Below, piece after piece: positions 7,339 through 14,536 of a stretch of DNA of 64,000 bases (its first letter is position 1; each line of letters begins with the position of its first letter). The notes below the pieces were generated by a model. It saw only the letters and a list, made by a program, of their open reading frames with translations. It was not told where the DNA came from and made no database searches. Source of the stretch: Desulfovibrio sp. ZJ209. Lineage in GTDB: Bacteria; Desulfobacterota; Desulfovibrionia; Desulfovibrionales; Desulfovibrionaceae. The stretch spans positions 806,001-870,000 of the forward strand of contig NZ_JAAKEJ010000001.1 of the NCBI RefSeq assembly GCF_011039135.1, in the 5' to 3' direction. Position numbers and translations under genes: made by a program.

Positions 7339-9558
7339 TCAGCCCCAGAGGGCGCGGCCCGACTGGTACACGATGACCGCCACCGCATAGGCGAGCGCGG
7401 TATTGAACACGATGCTGAACACCATCCAGCCCCAGCTCCCGGCCTCCTGGCGGATGACCACCAGCGCCACGAAGCACGGCGAATACAGGAGCACGAAGAG
7501 CATGAGCGCGAGCGCCGTGGCCTTGGACCAGCCCGGGTCGCTCGCCAGGCGCTCGGCAAGGGACTCCGGCTCGTCCGGGTCCTGCTCGCCCAGGGCCCAG
7601 GCCGTGCCCATGGTGGAGACCACGGCCTCCTTGGCGGCCACGCCGGCGATGAGGGCGATGTCCGTGCGCCAGTCAAAGCCGGCCGGGCGGGTGAACGGCT
7701 CCACCCACTTGCCGATGCGGCCGGCCACGGAATAGGCCAGCTTTTCCTCCTCGAAGGTGTTGTTCGCCGCCGAAAGCTCCTCTGCAACCGCTTCCCGCTC
7801 CTCCGCATCCTTGGGCAGGGCCTTCAGGCGTTCCTCAAGGGAGGCTATGCGCGCCTCATGCGGGCCCGCGGCCTCATCCGGCAGCATGGGGAAGGTCATG
7901 GCCGCCCAGATGACCACCGAAATGGCCAGGAGCACGGTGCCGGCCTTCTTGATATACATCCAGGCCCGCTCCCAGCAGTGCAAAAGCACGCTCAAAAGCG
8001 TGGGCATGCGGTAGGGGGGAAGTTCCATGACAAAGGGCGTGGCCTCGCCCTTGACGAGGGAAGAACGCAGGAAGCGCGCCACCAGAAGGGCGAAAAACCA
8101 GCCGGCCAGCATGATGCAGAACATGACCGTGGCCGCATTTTCCGGGAAGAAGGCCCCGGCCAGCAGCAAAAACACGGGCAGCTTGGCGCCGCAGGTCATG
8201 TATGGGAGCGTGAGCAGGGTCGCCAGCTTTTCCTTGGGGCTGCGCAGGGTGCGCGTGGCCATGGCGCCGGGGATGGCGCAGCCGCCCGCGATGCCGCCGG
8301 AGATGACATAGGGCATCACCGAGGCGCCGTGCAGCCCGAAGAAGCGGAACACGCGGTCCATCATGTAGGCCATGCGCGCCATGTAGCCGCTGTCTTCCAG
8401 GAAGGAGATGAGCGCGAACATGATCATGATGAGCGGCACGAAGCTCAGCACGCCGCCCACGCCGGCGATGATGCCATCCACGAGGAGCGACTGCACAAGG
8501 CCCTCGGGCAGGATACCGGTAAGGAAGTCGCCCAGGAGGTCGAAGCCGTCCTCCACCCATTCCTGCGGATAGGCGCCCACCTCGAAGGTGATCTGGTACA
8601 TGAGGTAGAGCACGCCCAGCATGATGAGCGGCCCGAAAAAAGCGTTGGTGAGGACGCGATCGATCTTGTCGGACAGCGCGAGCCGGTCCCGGCCCGGATC
8701 CCTGTCCAGCACGCCGTCGCGCAGGATGCTGTGGATGAAGCCGTAGCGGTGGTCCGTGATGATGGACTCGGTGCTGGCGTTGAAGGTGTCATGGATATGG
8801 GCCGCCGTCTTGCGGCAGATGGTCTCCAGGCGTTCGGTGGCGGCGGCGTCGGCGGCGCGGGCCTCGCGCAGGATGACCTCGTCGTTTTCCAGCAGCTTGA
8901 GCGCCACCCAGCGCGGCGCGTACACACCATTGAGGAGCCCCGAGGACTCGATGATGCGCTCCATCTCGAGAAGGGCCGTGTCGATGTCGGGCCCGTAGGA
9001 GAGGCGCAGGGGCTCGCGCGGGCCGCCGTCGGCCAGCCTGATGGCCTCCTGCATGGTCTCGCGAAGGCCCTCGCCCTCGCGGGCGATCATGGGTAAGACG
9101 GGCGCGTGCAAAAGCTTGCCAAGGCGCTCCATGTCGATGTGGATGCCCGCCTCGCGGGCCTCGTCCATCATGTTGCAGGCAAGGACAAGGGGCATGCCCA
9201 TTTCGAGCAGCTGCACGGTGAGCAACAGGTTGCGCTCAAGGGCCGAGGCGTCGGCCACGTCGATGACCGCCTGCACATGCCCGGCGGAAAGCTCGCCGCG
9301 CGCCACCAGCTCTTCCTGCGAAAAGGCAGTGAGGCTGTAAGTCCCGGGCAGGTCCACCAGGGTGATATGGCGCCCGTCGACATCAAGAGTGCCCTCTTTC
9401 CGGTCCACGGTCACGCCGGGATAATTGCCCACATGCTGCCGCGCGCCGGTGTAGGCGTTGAACACCGTCGTCTTGCCGCAGTTGGGGTTGCCCGCCAGCG
9501 CGATGCGCAAGGGCGCGCCGGCGCCGTGATCCGTCTGTTTTTCCGTTCCTTCGTTCAT
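7339..9558 (-). CDS. feoB: ferrous iron transport protein B
   Basis: 739-aa inner-membrane Fe(II) transporter with a cytoplasmic G domain. G1 is GNPNCGKTT, G3 DLPGTYSL and G4 NMMD, all in the first 140 residues. A helical GDI-like linker follows, then the membrane part with the Gate repeats (region around GGVLSFVPLIMIMFALISFLEDSGYMARMAY and the second half). Start ATG at 9558 has a strong GGAGG. No feoA lies next to it; the upstream neighbour encodes a DUF2325 protein. A perfect Fur-like palindrome sits 50 bp upstream of the start, which implies iron repression. Confidence 0.97.
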   Translation of the reverse strand: MNEGTEKQTDHGAGAPLRIALAGNPNCGKTTVFNAYTGARQHVGNYPGVTVDRKEGTLDVDGRHITLVDLPGTYSLTAFSQEELVARGELSAGHVQAVIDVADASALERNLLLTVQLLEMGMPLVLACNMMDEAREAGIHIDMERLGKLLHAPVLPMIAREGEGLRETMQEAIRLADGGPREPLRLSYGPDIDTALLEMERIIESSGLLNGVYAPRWVALKLLENDEVILREARAADAAATERLETICRKTAAHIHDTFNASTESIITDHRYGFIHSILRDGVLDRDPGRDRLALSDKIDRVLTNAFFGPLIMLGVLYLMYQITFEVGAYPQEWVEDGFDLLGDFLTGILPEGLVQSLLVDGIIAGVGGVLSFVPLIMIMFALISFLEDSGYMARMAYMMDRVFRFFGLHGASVMPYVISGGIAGGCAIPGAMATRTLRSPKEKLATLLTLPYMTCGAKLPVFLLLAGAFFPENAATVMFCIMLAGWFFALLVARFLRSSLVKGEATPFVMELPPYRMPTLLSVLLHCWERAWMYIKKAGTVLLAISVVIWAAMTFPMLPDEAAGPHEARIASLEERLKALPKDAEEREAVAEELSAANNTFEEEKLAYSVAGRIGKWVEPFTRPAGFDWRTDIALIAGVAAKEAVVSTMGTAWALGEQDPDEPESLAERLASDPGWSKATALALMLFVLLYSPCFVALVVIRQEAGSWGWMVFSIVFNTALAYAVAVIVYQSGRALWG

Positions 9559-9607
9559 TCTTCCTCCATGCCCCCGTGCTCACGCATCCTCAGGAAAGGA
9601 TAAGCAA

Positions 9608-9620
9608 AATGAAATTCATT
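9608..9620. promoter_or_regulatory. Fur-type operator upstream of feoB
   Basis: Perfect inverted repeat AATGAA-A-TTCATT in the gap between feoB and the DUF2325 gene. It matches the core half-sites of the Fur box and is nearly identical to the site at 9998. Its position, about 50 bp before the feoB start, fits repression of feoB by iron-loaded Fur. Confidence 0.75.
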
Positions 9621-9657
9621 TCCGAAATAACGGCTCATACCGCACTTGTCAAGCGGC

Positions 9658-9930
9658 TCACCCGAGCAGGCATTCCCGCAGGGTGGAAACGCCGCAGGAA
9701 TGGACGAAACGGATGGGGATATTGCGCGAGCGCGCGGCCTGCTGCGCCTTGCGCTTGGCCTCATGCGAGATCTTGTTGGTAAAGACGATGAGCGCATCCG
9801 GGTTGCCGATCTTGGCGACGAAGTTGCGCTCATTCCGGCTGATGCACTTGAGGTCGTGGCCAAGCGCCTCTGCCGTGGAAATGTACTCGGGCTTCAGGCG
9901 GTCCATGCCGCCGATAAGAGTCACACTCAT
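9658..9930 (-). CDS. DUF2325 domain protein
   Basis: 90 aa, a small flavodoxin-like single-domain protein of the DUF2325 type: it opens SVTLIGGMDRLKPEY, continues with ALIVFTNKISHEAKRKAQQ and ends FVHSCGVSTLRECLLG with two Cys residues. Function in the family is not established. Its own perfect Fur-like palindrome lies 68 bp upstream, and feoB follows on the same strand with another, so it is probably part of the iron-starvation response. SD GGAGAG precedes the ATG. Confidence 0.85.
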   Translation of the reverse strand: MSVTLIGGMDRLKPEYISTAEALGHDLKCISRNERNFVAKIGNPDALIVFTNKISHEAKRKAQQAARSRNIPIRFVHSCGVSTLRECLLG

Positions 9931-9997
9931 GGGGTCTCTCCTCCCTGCCGGGCGTAGCCGGCAATTTTTATCCCTTGCTGAGGAGAGACTAGATGAA

Positions 9998-10010
9998 AAT
10001 GAATTTCATT
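9998..10010. promoter_or_regulatory. Fur-type operator upstream of the DUF2325 gene
   Basis: Perfect inverted repeat AATGAA-T-TTCATT inside an AT-rich stretch. It differs from the feoB site only at the central base. Located between the membrane fusion protein gene and the DUF2325 gene, it should control the latter. Confidence 0.75.
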
Positions 10011-10068
10011 GTCAATAAAGACGCCCCATATTTCTCCCACAAATTTGCCGGCGCCGGCTCCAGGCCTA

Positions 10069-11238
10069 TTAAAAAGACAGGCCGTGGGTCATGACCGTGC
10101 ATTCCGCGGGAGCACCGGGACTGATGCCCCGCGGAAGCTCGCCACCAAGGCCGATGCGCACCGGGATATAGGCCACGGGGCGGCGCATGGAGGCCGCGCC
10201 GCCGTCCTCCTGCGGCGCGGTGCCAAGCCCTTCGGGGAGGGGCTGCGGGGGCAGCACCTCCCGCACGGTGCCGGACACACTGGCCGACCCAATTCTGACA
10301 CTGCAACGCTGGCCTGCCCGGATGCTGGCGCCATCTCCGGCCGGGAACCACGCGTCCACCCAGAAGGCATCCCTCGCGGCCGCGCCCGCGGGCGCGATAA
10401 AGAGCGCCGGCTCCCCGGCCTGGAGCAATTGCCCGGGCTCGGCCAGCCGGCGGAGCACCGTGCCGCCCACCGGCGCATAGAGGGTGCCGTCGGCGGAAAG
10501 CTGCTCGGGGAGCGCCCTCCGGGCGGCATTCTGGCGCTGCTGCGAGGCGTGGTTGCGCGCCGCCATGATCTCCTGGCGGATGCGCTCCAGCTCCTGCTCA
10601 AGCGCCGCGCGCATGAGGCTCGCGCGCTCAAAGTCCGCCGCTGCGGCTTCCTTGCGGCTGCGGGCCATGGCCTCAGCCTCGCGCGCCGCGGCATATTTCT
10701 CCTTGCCCGCCGTGCTTTCGCCCCCCTGGCTGTCCAGCCCGCGCAGGGCCAGTTGTGCGCGCACATGCTCGGTCACGCGTTCCTCGCGCAAGAGGCGCAG
10801 GCGGTCCTCCTCGTTGCGCGCCTGGGCCATGCGCACGACGAAATCACGTTCCGCCTCCTGCGCCTGGCGCAGGCGCGCCGCGCTCTCCACCATGTCCGGC
10901 CCCTGCGCAGGCCGCAAGCTGGCGGCCTCCGCGGCGGCCTGCGCGAGATGGCGGTCATAGGTCCCCGCCTCCATGCTGCCCACGGGCTGCCCTTGCGCCA
11001 CAGTGTCCCCTTCCTTCACGTCGAGGCTCGCCACATGGCCGGAAAAGCGGGGCGCCACCACATGCACCATGCCGTCAAGACGGGCGGCCACGCTGGTCAC
11101 GCGGCCGGAATACAGCCACCACGCGAGGGCCGCGCCCGCCAGCACGAGCAGGGCGATGAGCAGCGCCAGCAGGCGCCGCCTGGGCCAGCGGCCGGGGCTG
11201 CCCGCGGTGGGAAGTTCAAGGGTCAGGGCTTCGGTCAT
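10069..11238 (-). CDS. HlyD/EmrA-family membrane fusion protein
   Basis: 389 aa periplasmic adaptor for an export pump. A single N-terminal membrane anchor follows a basic stretch (residues about 18-45, LLALLIALLVLAGAALAWWLY). Then comes the first half of the biotinyl-lipoyl domain (VVAPRFSGHVASLDVKEGDTVAQGQPV), a long Ala/Glu/Arg-rich coiled coil (about residues 90-240), the second lipoyl half (LYAPVGGTVLRRLAEPGQLLQAGEPALFI) and the beta-barrel. No MFS or ABC partner is adjacent, so it is an orphan adaptor here; the pump gene must lie elsewhere. Confidence 0.88.
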   Translation of the reverse strand: MTEALTLELPTAGSPGRWPRRRLLALLIALLVLAGAALAWWLYSGRVTSVAARLDGMVHVVAPRFSGHVASLDVKEGDTVAQGQPVGSMEAGTYDRHLAQAAAEAASLRPAQGPDMVESAARLRQAQEAERDFVVRMAQARNEEDRLRLLREERVTEHVRAQLALRGLDSQGGESTAGKEKYAAAREAEAMARSRKEAAAADFERASLMRAALEQELERIRQEIMAARNHASQQRQNAARRALPEQLSADGTLYAPVGGTVLRRLAEPGQLLQAGEPALFIAPAGAAARDAFWVDAWFPAGDGASIRAGQRCSVRIGSASVSGTVREVLPPQPLPEGLGTAPQEDGGAASMRRPVAYIPVRIGLGGELPRGISPGAPAECTVMTHGLSF

Positions 11239-11337
11239 GGCGATCCTCCGGGCAAAGGGGCCGGTGGGCGCAAATTTCCCGCCGGCGGCTGTTCCCTCGC
11301 TGATGCAGATACCGTACCAGCGGCAAAGCCACCGGCC

Positions 11338-12630
11338 TCATGCGCCGTCGGTTGCCCGCGCGCCGATATTCTCCCGCCATTCCGCTTCCATGGGGAGGCC
11401 GGCCAGCCGGCGGCGCACGAGGTCAAGGGCGTGGCTCGCCGCGCGCTGGCGCGTCCAGTTGCGGCCGAGGTAGCGCCCCAGCGGGCGCATGACGCGCAGC
11501 CAGATGCCGTCCGGCGTGCTGAGGGCGATATAGACGAGGCCCACGGGCTTTTCCGGCGTGCCGCCGTCCGGCCCGGCGATGCCGGTGATGCCGATGCCGA
11601 GGTCGCCCCCCTGGCGCACGCGCGCGCCGTCGGCCATCCATGAGGCCGTCTCCGGGCTCACGGCGCCATGGGCGGCCAGCACCTCTTCGGGCACGCCGAG
11701 CAGGCGCGTCTTGGCGCTGTTGGCATAGGTGACAAGGCCGGTCTCGAACACGGCGGAAGCCCCCGGCTGGTCGGTGATGCGCTTGGCGAGCAGGCCCCCG
11801 GTGCAGGACTCGGCCGTCACCAGGTGCAGCCCCGCATCGGTGAGCCCTGCCACCACCACAGCCTCCAGGCTCGACACATCCACGCCGTAGACCACATCGC
11901 CGAGGCGCTCGCACACCGCGCTCACAAGCGGCGCCGCCAGGGCCCGCGCCTCCGCCACGTTGGCGGCCTTGGCCGTGACCCGCACGAACATCTCGCCGTC
12001 AGTGGCATAGGTGGCCGCGGTGGGGTTGCGGCCCTGCATGAGGTCACGGATGCGCTCGGCCGCGGCGCCCTCGCCGATGCCGAAAGTACGGATCATGGCC
12101 GAGACGATGACCTCGCCCGTGCGCTCCTCGAGAAAGGGGCGGACGCTCCTCTCCAGCATGGGCAAAAGCTCGGACGGCGGCCCGGGCAAAAGCAGGACAA
12201 ACTTGTCAGCGCCCACGGGTACGGCGCAGCCCGGCGCCGTCCCCACGCTGTTGGGGAAGGCCTCGGCCCCGGCGGGCAGCAGCGCCTGCTTGAGCTGGTT
12301 TTCGCCCATGGGGCGCGTGCCGAAATATTCGCGGAGGCGGGCGAGGCTTGCGGCATCTTCCACCAACGGGCGCCCGGCCACGCGGGCGACGGTCTCCTTG
12401 GTGAGATCGTCATCCGTGGGCCCGAGGCCGCCGGTGCAGACCACAAGCGAGCTGCGCGAGAGGGCTTCGCGCAAGGCGGCTTCAAGGCGCCCGGCATTGT
12501 CCCCCACGGTCTGCACATGCTCGAGGTCGATGCCGAAGGCCGCGAGCTCCCGCGCCACATGGGCCGCGTCCGAATTGACGGTATGCCCGAGCAAAAGTTC
12601 CGTTCCCACCGAGATGATTTCCGCTTTCAC
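11338..12630 (-). CDS. cinA: CinA family protein (nicotinamide-nucleotide amidohydrolase / molybdopterin-binding domain)
   Basis: 430 aa, two-domain CinA. The N-terminal half is the COG1058/MoCF-like domain ([34 protein letters not shown]) linked to ADP-ribose pyrophosphatase-type activity. The C-terminal half is the PncC deamidase that recycles NMN to NaMN ([39 protein letters not shown]). Starts at a GTG preceded by AGGAG five bases upstream. Monocistronic as far as visible, divergent from the HU gene. Confidence 0.93.
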   Translation of the reverse strand: MKAEIISVGTELLLGHTVNSDAAHVARELAAFGIDLEHVQTVGDNAGRLEAALREALSRSSLVVCTGGLGPTDDDLTKETVARVAGRPLVEDAASLARLREYFGTRPMGENQLKQALLPAGAEAFPNSVGTAPGCAVPVGADKFVLLLPGPPSELLPMLERSVRPFLEERTGEVIVSAMIRTFGIGEGAAAERIRDLMQGRNPTAATYATDGEMFVRVTAKAANVAEARALAAPLVSAVCERLGDVVYGVDVSSLEAVVVAGLTDAGLHLVTAESCTGGLLAKRITDQPGASAVFETGLVTYANSAKTRLLGVPEEVLAAHGAVSPETASWMADGARVRQGGDLGIGITGIAGPDGGTPEKPVGLVYIALSTPDGIWLRVMRPLGRYLGRNWTRQRAASHALDLVRRRLAGLPMEAEWRENIGARATDGA

Positions 12631-12876
12631 GCCTGCTCCTTGCGCGCGGCTGCGTTCAAACTGCGCCCCACATGCGGGGAGTTATTTAGCCTCCCGCCTT
12701 CCCCTCTGCAAGGGCCGGGAGCGGAGTTCGGTGGGCGCAACCGGGCATCCGCCCTTGACAAGCCGGCCCAAAAGCGTTTGAGTTTCATGTGTACGACGTT
12801 GCCGCCACGGCGCTGGCCGTCGAGTGGGGAATCGATACGCGGTTGCCGTCACGCCATCTATCAGGAGGAAACGCTG

Positions 12877-13149
12877 ATGACCAAGGCCGAACTTGTCGAA
12901 AAAATCGCTGCCAGGGGCAATCTCACCAAGGCTGGTGCCGAAAGGGCCCTCAACGCCTTTCTCACCGCCGTGGAAGAGGCCCTGTGCAAGGATTCCAAGG
13001 TGACGCTCACCGGCTTCGGCACCTTTGCCGTTGAGAACCGCAAGGAGCGCCAGGGTCGCAATCCGCGCACCGGCGAGACCCTGACCATTCCGGCCTGCAA
13101 GATGGTGCGCTTCCGCGCCGGGAAGACCCTCAAGGACGCGCTCAACTGA
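12877..13149 (+). CDS. HU family DNA-binding protein
   Basis: 90-aa nucleoid protein that bends DNA as a dimer. The sequence runs [20 protein letters not shown], then the [21 protein letters not shown] beta-arm signature and the C-terminal [14 protein letters not shown] strong AGGAGG (12863-12868) lies eight bases before the ATG; a longer open frame upstream in the same phase is spurious. Followed by a stable hairpin. Confidence 0.96.
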   Translation: MTKAELVEKIAARGNLTKAGAERALNAFLTAVEEALCKDSKVTLTGFGTFAVENRKERQGRNPRTGETLTIPACKMVRFRAGKTLKDALN

Positions 13150-13161
13150 CCACTTTTCCCG

Positions 13162-13205
13162 CGCCGCGGCAGCCCTGGCACTTGTGGTGCGGCTGCCGCG
13201 GCGTT
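13162..13205 (+). terminator. Hairpin terminator after the HU gene
   Basis: Thirteen-base perfect stem (CGCCGCGGCAGCC paired with GGCTGCCGCGGCG) with a 16-nt loop, starting 12 bases after the HU stop. Only a short T-rich tail follows, so termination may be partial. Confidence 0.6.
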
Positions 13206-13286
13206 GTCCGCCGTGCTCCCGCGCTCAAGCTCCGGCCGCTTGTGCACGGGGCGCACTTTTTTTTGCATTCCCGCCGATATTTTTGC

Positions 13287-13315
13287 TTGAACTTCCGCTC
13301 CGCATGGAGTATGGA
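13287..13315 (+). promoter_or_regulatory. Candidate sigma-70 promoter for rpsU operon
   Basis: TTGAAC and TATGGA hexamers separated by 17 bp, in an AT-rich patch about 50 bp before the rpsU start. It would drive the rpsU-yqeY-mutS2-dnaG-rpoD set. Confidence 0.45.
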
Positions 13316-13364
13316 TGCTTTTCGCATTTTTGCGCCGCCACGGCGCCTGAAGGGGGTGATGTTC

Positions 13365-13568
13365 GTGCCCGGAGTTTTTCTTAATGATGACGAGTATAAC
13401 TTCGACATCGCCCTGCGCCGTTTCAAGAAGCAGGTGGAGAAGGCCGGCATTCTTTCTGAAATGAAGAAGCGCCAGCACTACGAAAAACCGAGCGTCATGC
13501 GCAAGAAGAAGAAGGCCGCCGCCCGCAAGCGGCTGATGAAGAAAATGCGCAAGATGAACATGGCTTAA
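13365..13568 (+). CDS. rpsU: 30S ribosomal protein S21
   Basis: 67 aa, first gene of the macromolecular synthesis operon. The protein starts [20 protein letters not shown] and ends in the basic tail [24 protein letters not shown] at 13365 is preferred over the in-frame ATG at 13359: the long SD (AGGGGGTGAT, 13351-13360) leaves eight bases to the GTG but runs into the ATG. S21 helps start-site selection on the 30S subunit. Confidence 0.93.
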   Translation: MPGVFLNDDEYNFDIALRRFKKQVEKAGILSEMKKRQHYEKPSVMRKKKKAAARKRLMKKMRKMNMA

Positions 13569-13589
13569 GCTCCGCCACACCTTCTACTT

Positions 13590-13627
13590 AAGCGCTGCGG
13601 GAGATCCTCGGGTTTCCCGCAGCGCTT
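13590..13627 (+). terminator. Strong hairpin after rpsU (attenuator or terminator)
   Basis: Thirteen perfect base pairs (AAGCGCTGCGGGA with TCCCGCAGCGCTT) around a 12-nt loop, 22 bases after the rpsU stop. A TCTTCTTC tract follows at 13631. This position fits an attenuator that makes S21 mRNA more abundant than the downstream yqeY-dnaG-rpoD message. Confidence 0.65.
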
Positions 13628-13642
13628 GCGTCTTCTTCAGAG

Positions 13643-13916
13643 GGTTACGTTGTATGGCGCGCTTGATGGTCATTCCTTCAATCCGTCTGGAGCGCAGCGG
13701 AAGACGGGTGCTGGTGCCGGAAGAATCCTAAAAAATAAGATTTTTTGCTGCTGGCAAGGAAGACAAAAATTTTCGAAGGGAGTGTACTCAAGTACTCGAC
13801 CGAGGAAATTTTTTTCTGACGCAGCCAGCAGCAAAAAGGCTGTTTTTGACGGATAATTTCGGCAATATCCGTGGAGCACAAGCTCACTGGTGACGCATCA
13901 CAGGTACAACAAAACC
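13643..13916. mobile_element. MITE-like structured repeat, copy 1
   Basis: About 274-bp AT-rich non-coding element filling most of the 382-bp rpsU-yqeY gap. It is clearly homologous along its length to the element at 24263-24534; shared blocks include TCCGTCTGGAGCG, GGAAGAATCCTAAAAAATAA, GTACTCGACCGAGGAAAT and CTGTTTTTGACGGATAATTTC. The ends still show a degenerate inverted repeat (GGTTACGTTGTA at the left, TACAACAAAACC at the right). No target duplication is visible, so this copy is older. The centre folds into one long hairpin (arms 13742-13755 and 13824-13837, 14 bp perfect, plus inner AT-rich arms). Short open frames on the minus strand look like shadows, not genes. Confidence 0.8.
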
Positions 13917-13950
13917 TTACCCACTCTCTCTTGCAAGTACGAGGATCGTC

Positions 13951-14403
13951 ATGAGCCTGACGGAACAGATCGAAAATGACTATGTACAGGCCTACAAGGC
14001 CAAGGACGCGCTCCGCGTGAGCGTGCTGCGCATGGTCAAGACCGCCGCGAAAAACCGCCTTGTGGAACTGCGCCGGCCCGGGGGCACGCTGGACGATGAC
14101 GAATTGCTGGACGTGTTCCTCAAGGAGGCCAAGCAAAGGCAGGACTCCATCGAGCAGTACACGGCCGCCAATCGCCCCGACCTCGCCGAAAAAGAGGCGC
14201 AGGAATTGGCCATCCTCACGCACTATCTGCCGAAAAAGCTCTCCCCGGAAGAACTCGACGCCGCCGTCAATGCCGCCGTGGACGATCTTGGCGCCACCGG
14301 GCCGCGCGACATGGGGCGCGTCATTTCCGCCATCATGACCGCCTTCAAGGGCCGCGCCGATGGCAAGGAAGTGGCCGCCGCCGTCAAGAAGCGCCTTTCC
14401 TGA
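13951..14403 (+). CDS. GatB/YqeY domain-containing protein
   Basis: 150 aa, YqeY-type protein sharing the tail domain of the GatB amidotransferase. Family landmarks are LRVSVLRMVKTAAKN near the start, DDDELLDVFLKEAKQRQDSIEQY in the middle, LPKKLSPEEL and the closing GRADGKEVAAAVKKRLS. Exact role unknown; linkage to rpsU and dnaG is common for the family. SD GAGG is six bases from the ATG. A mobile repeat separates it from rpsU, so its transcription may depend on readthrough or on a promoter in that repeat. Confidence 0.92.
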   Translation: MSLTEQIENDYVQAYKAKDALRVSVLRMVKTAAKNRLVELRRPGGTLDDDELLDVFLKEAKQRQDSIEQYTAANRPDLAEKEAQELAILTHYLPKKLSPEELDAAVNAAVDDLGATGPRDMGRVISAIMTAFKGRADGKEVAAAVKKRLS

Positions 14404-14435
14404 CCCGCTTCCCTCCGCCTGAGCCCCGGCGGAAA

Positions 14436-14458
14436 GCGGGGCGCTCCCGCGTTTTTTT
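14436..14458 (+). terminator. Rho-independent terminator after yqeY
   Basis: Stem GCGGG/CCCGC with a five-base loop followed by G and seven T residues. The left arm can alternatively pair with GCCCCG at 14423, which would give an antiterminator-like fold, so this may be a regulated attenuator inside the operon. Confidence 0.55.
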
Positions 14459-14472
14459 CTCTGGGTGTGCCA

Positions 14473-14500
14473 TTGCCAGACCGTGGGGCGGCCTTATCTT
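14473..14500 (+). promoter_or_regulatory. Candidate promoter for mutS2-dnaG-rpoD
   Basis: TTGCCA, 16 bp spacer, TATCTT, directly after the yqeY terminator and 36 bp before mutS2. It would give mutS2-dnaG-rpoD a transcript separate from rpsU. Confidence 0.4.
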
Positions 14501-14536
14501 GTGCGGCATCACCAACCAAGCCCGTGATGCAGGATC

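Noticed and set aside
7321..9096. Long plus-strand open frame antisense to feoB (591 codons)
   Set aside because: High-GC shadow of feoB; composition is His/Gly/Glu-rich with no domain, while the minus-strand feoB has all GTPase and membrane motifs.
13670..14223. Minus-strand open frames across the rpsU-yqeY gap and the start of yqeY
   Set aside because: They read through the structured repeat and the opposite strand of yqeY, have no ribosome binding site, and arise from the repeat's composition.
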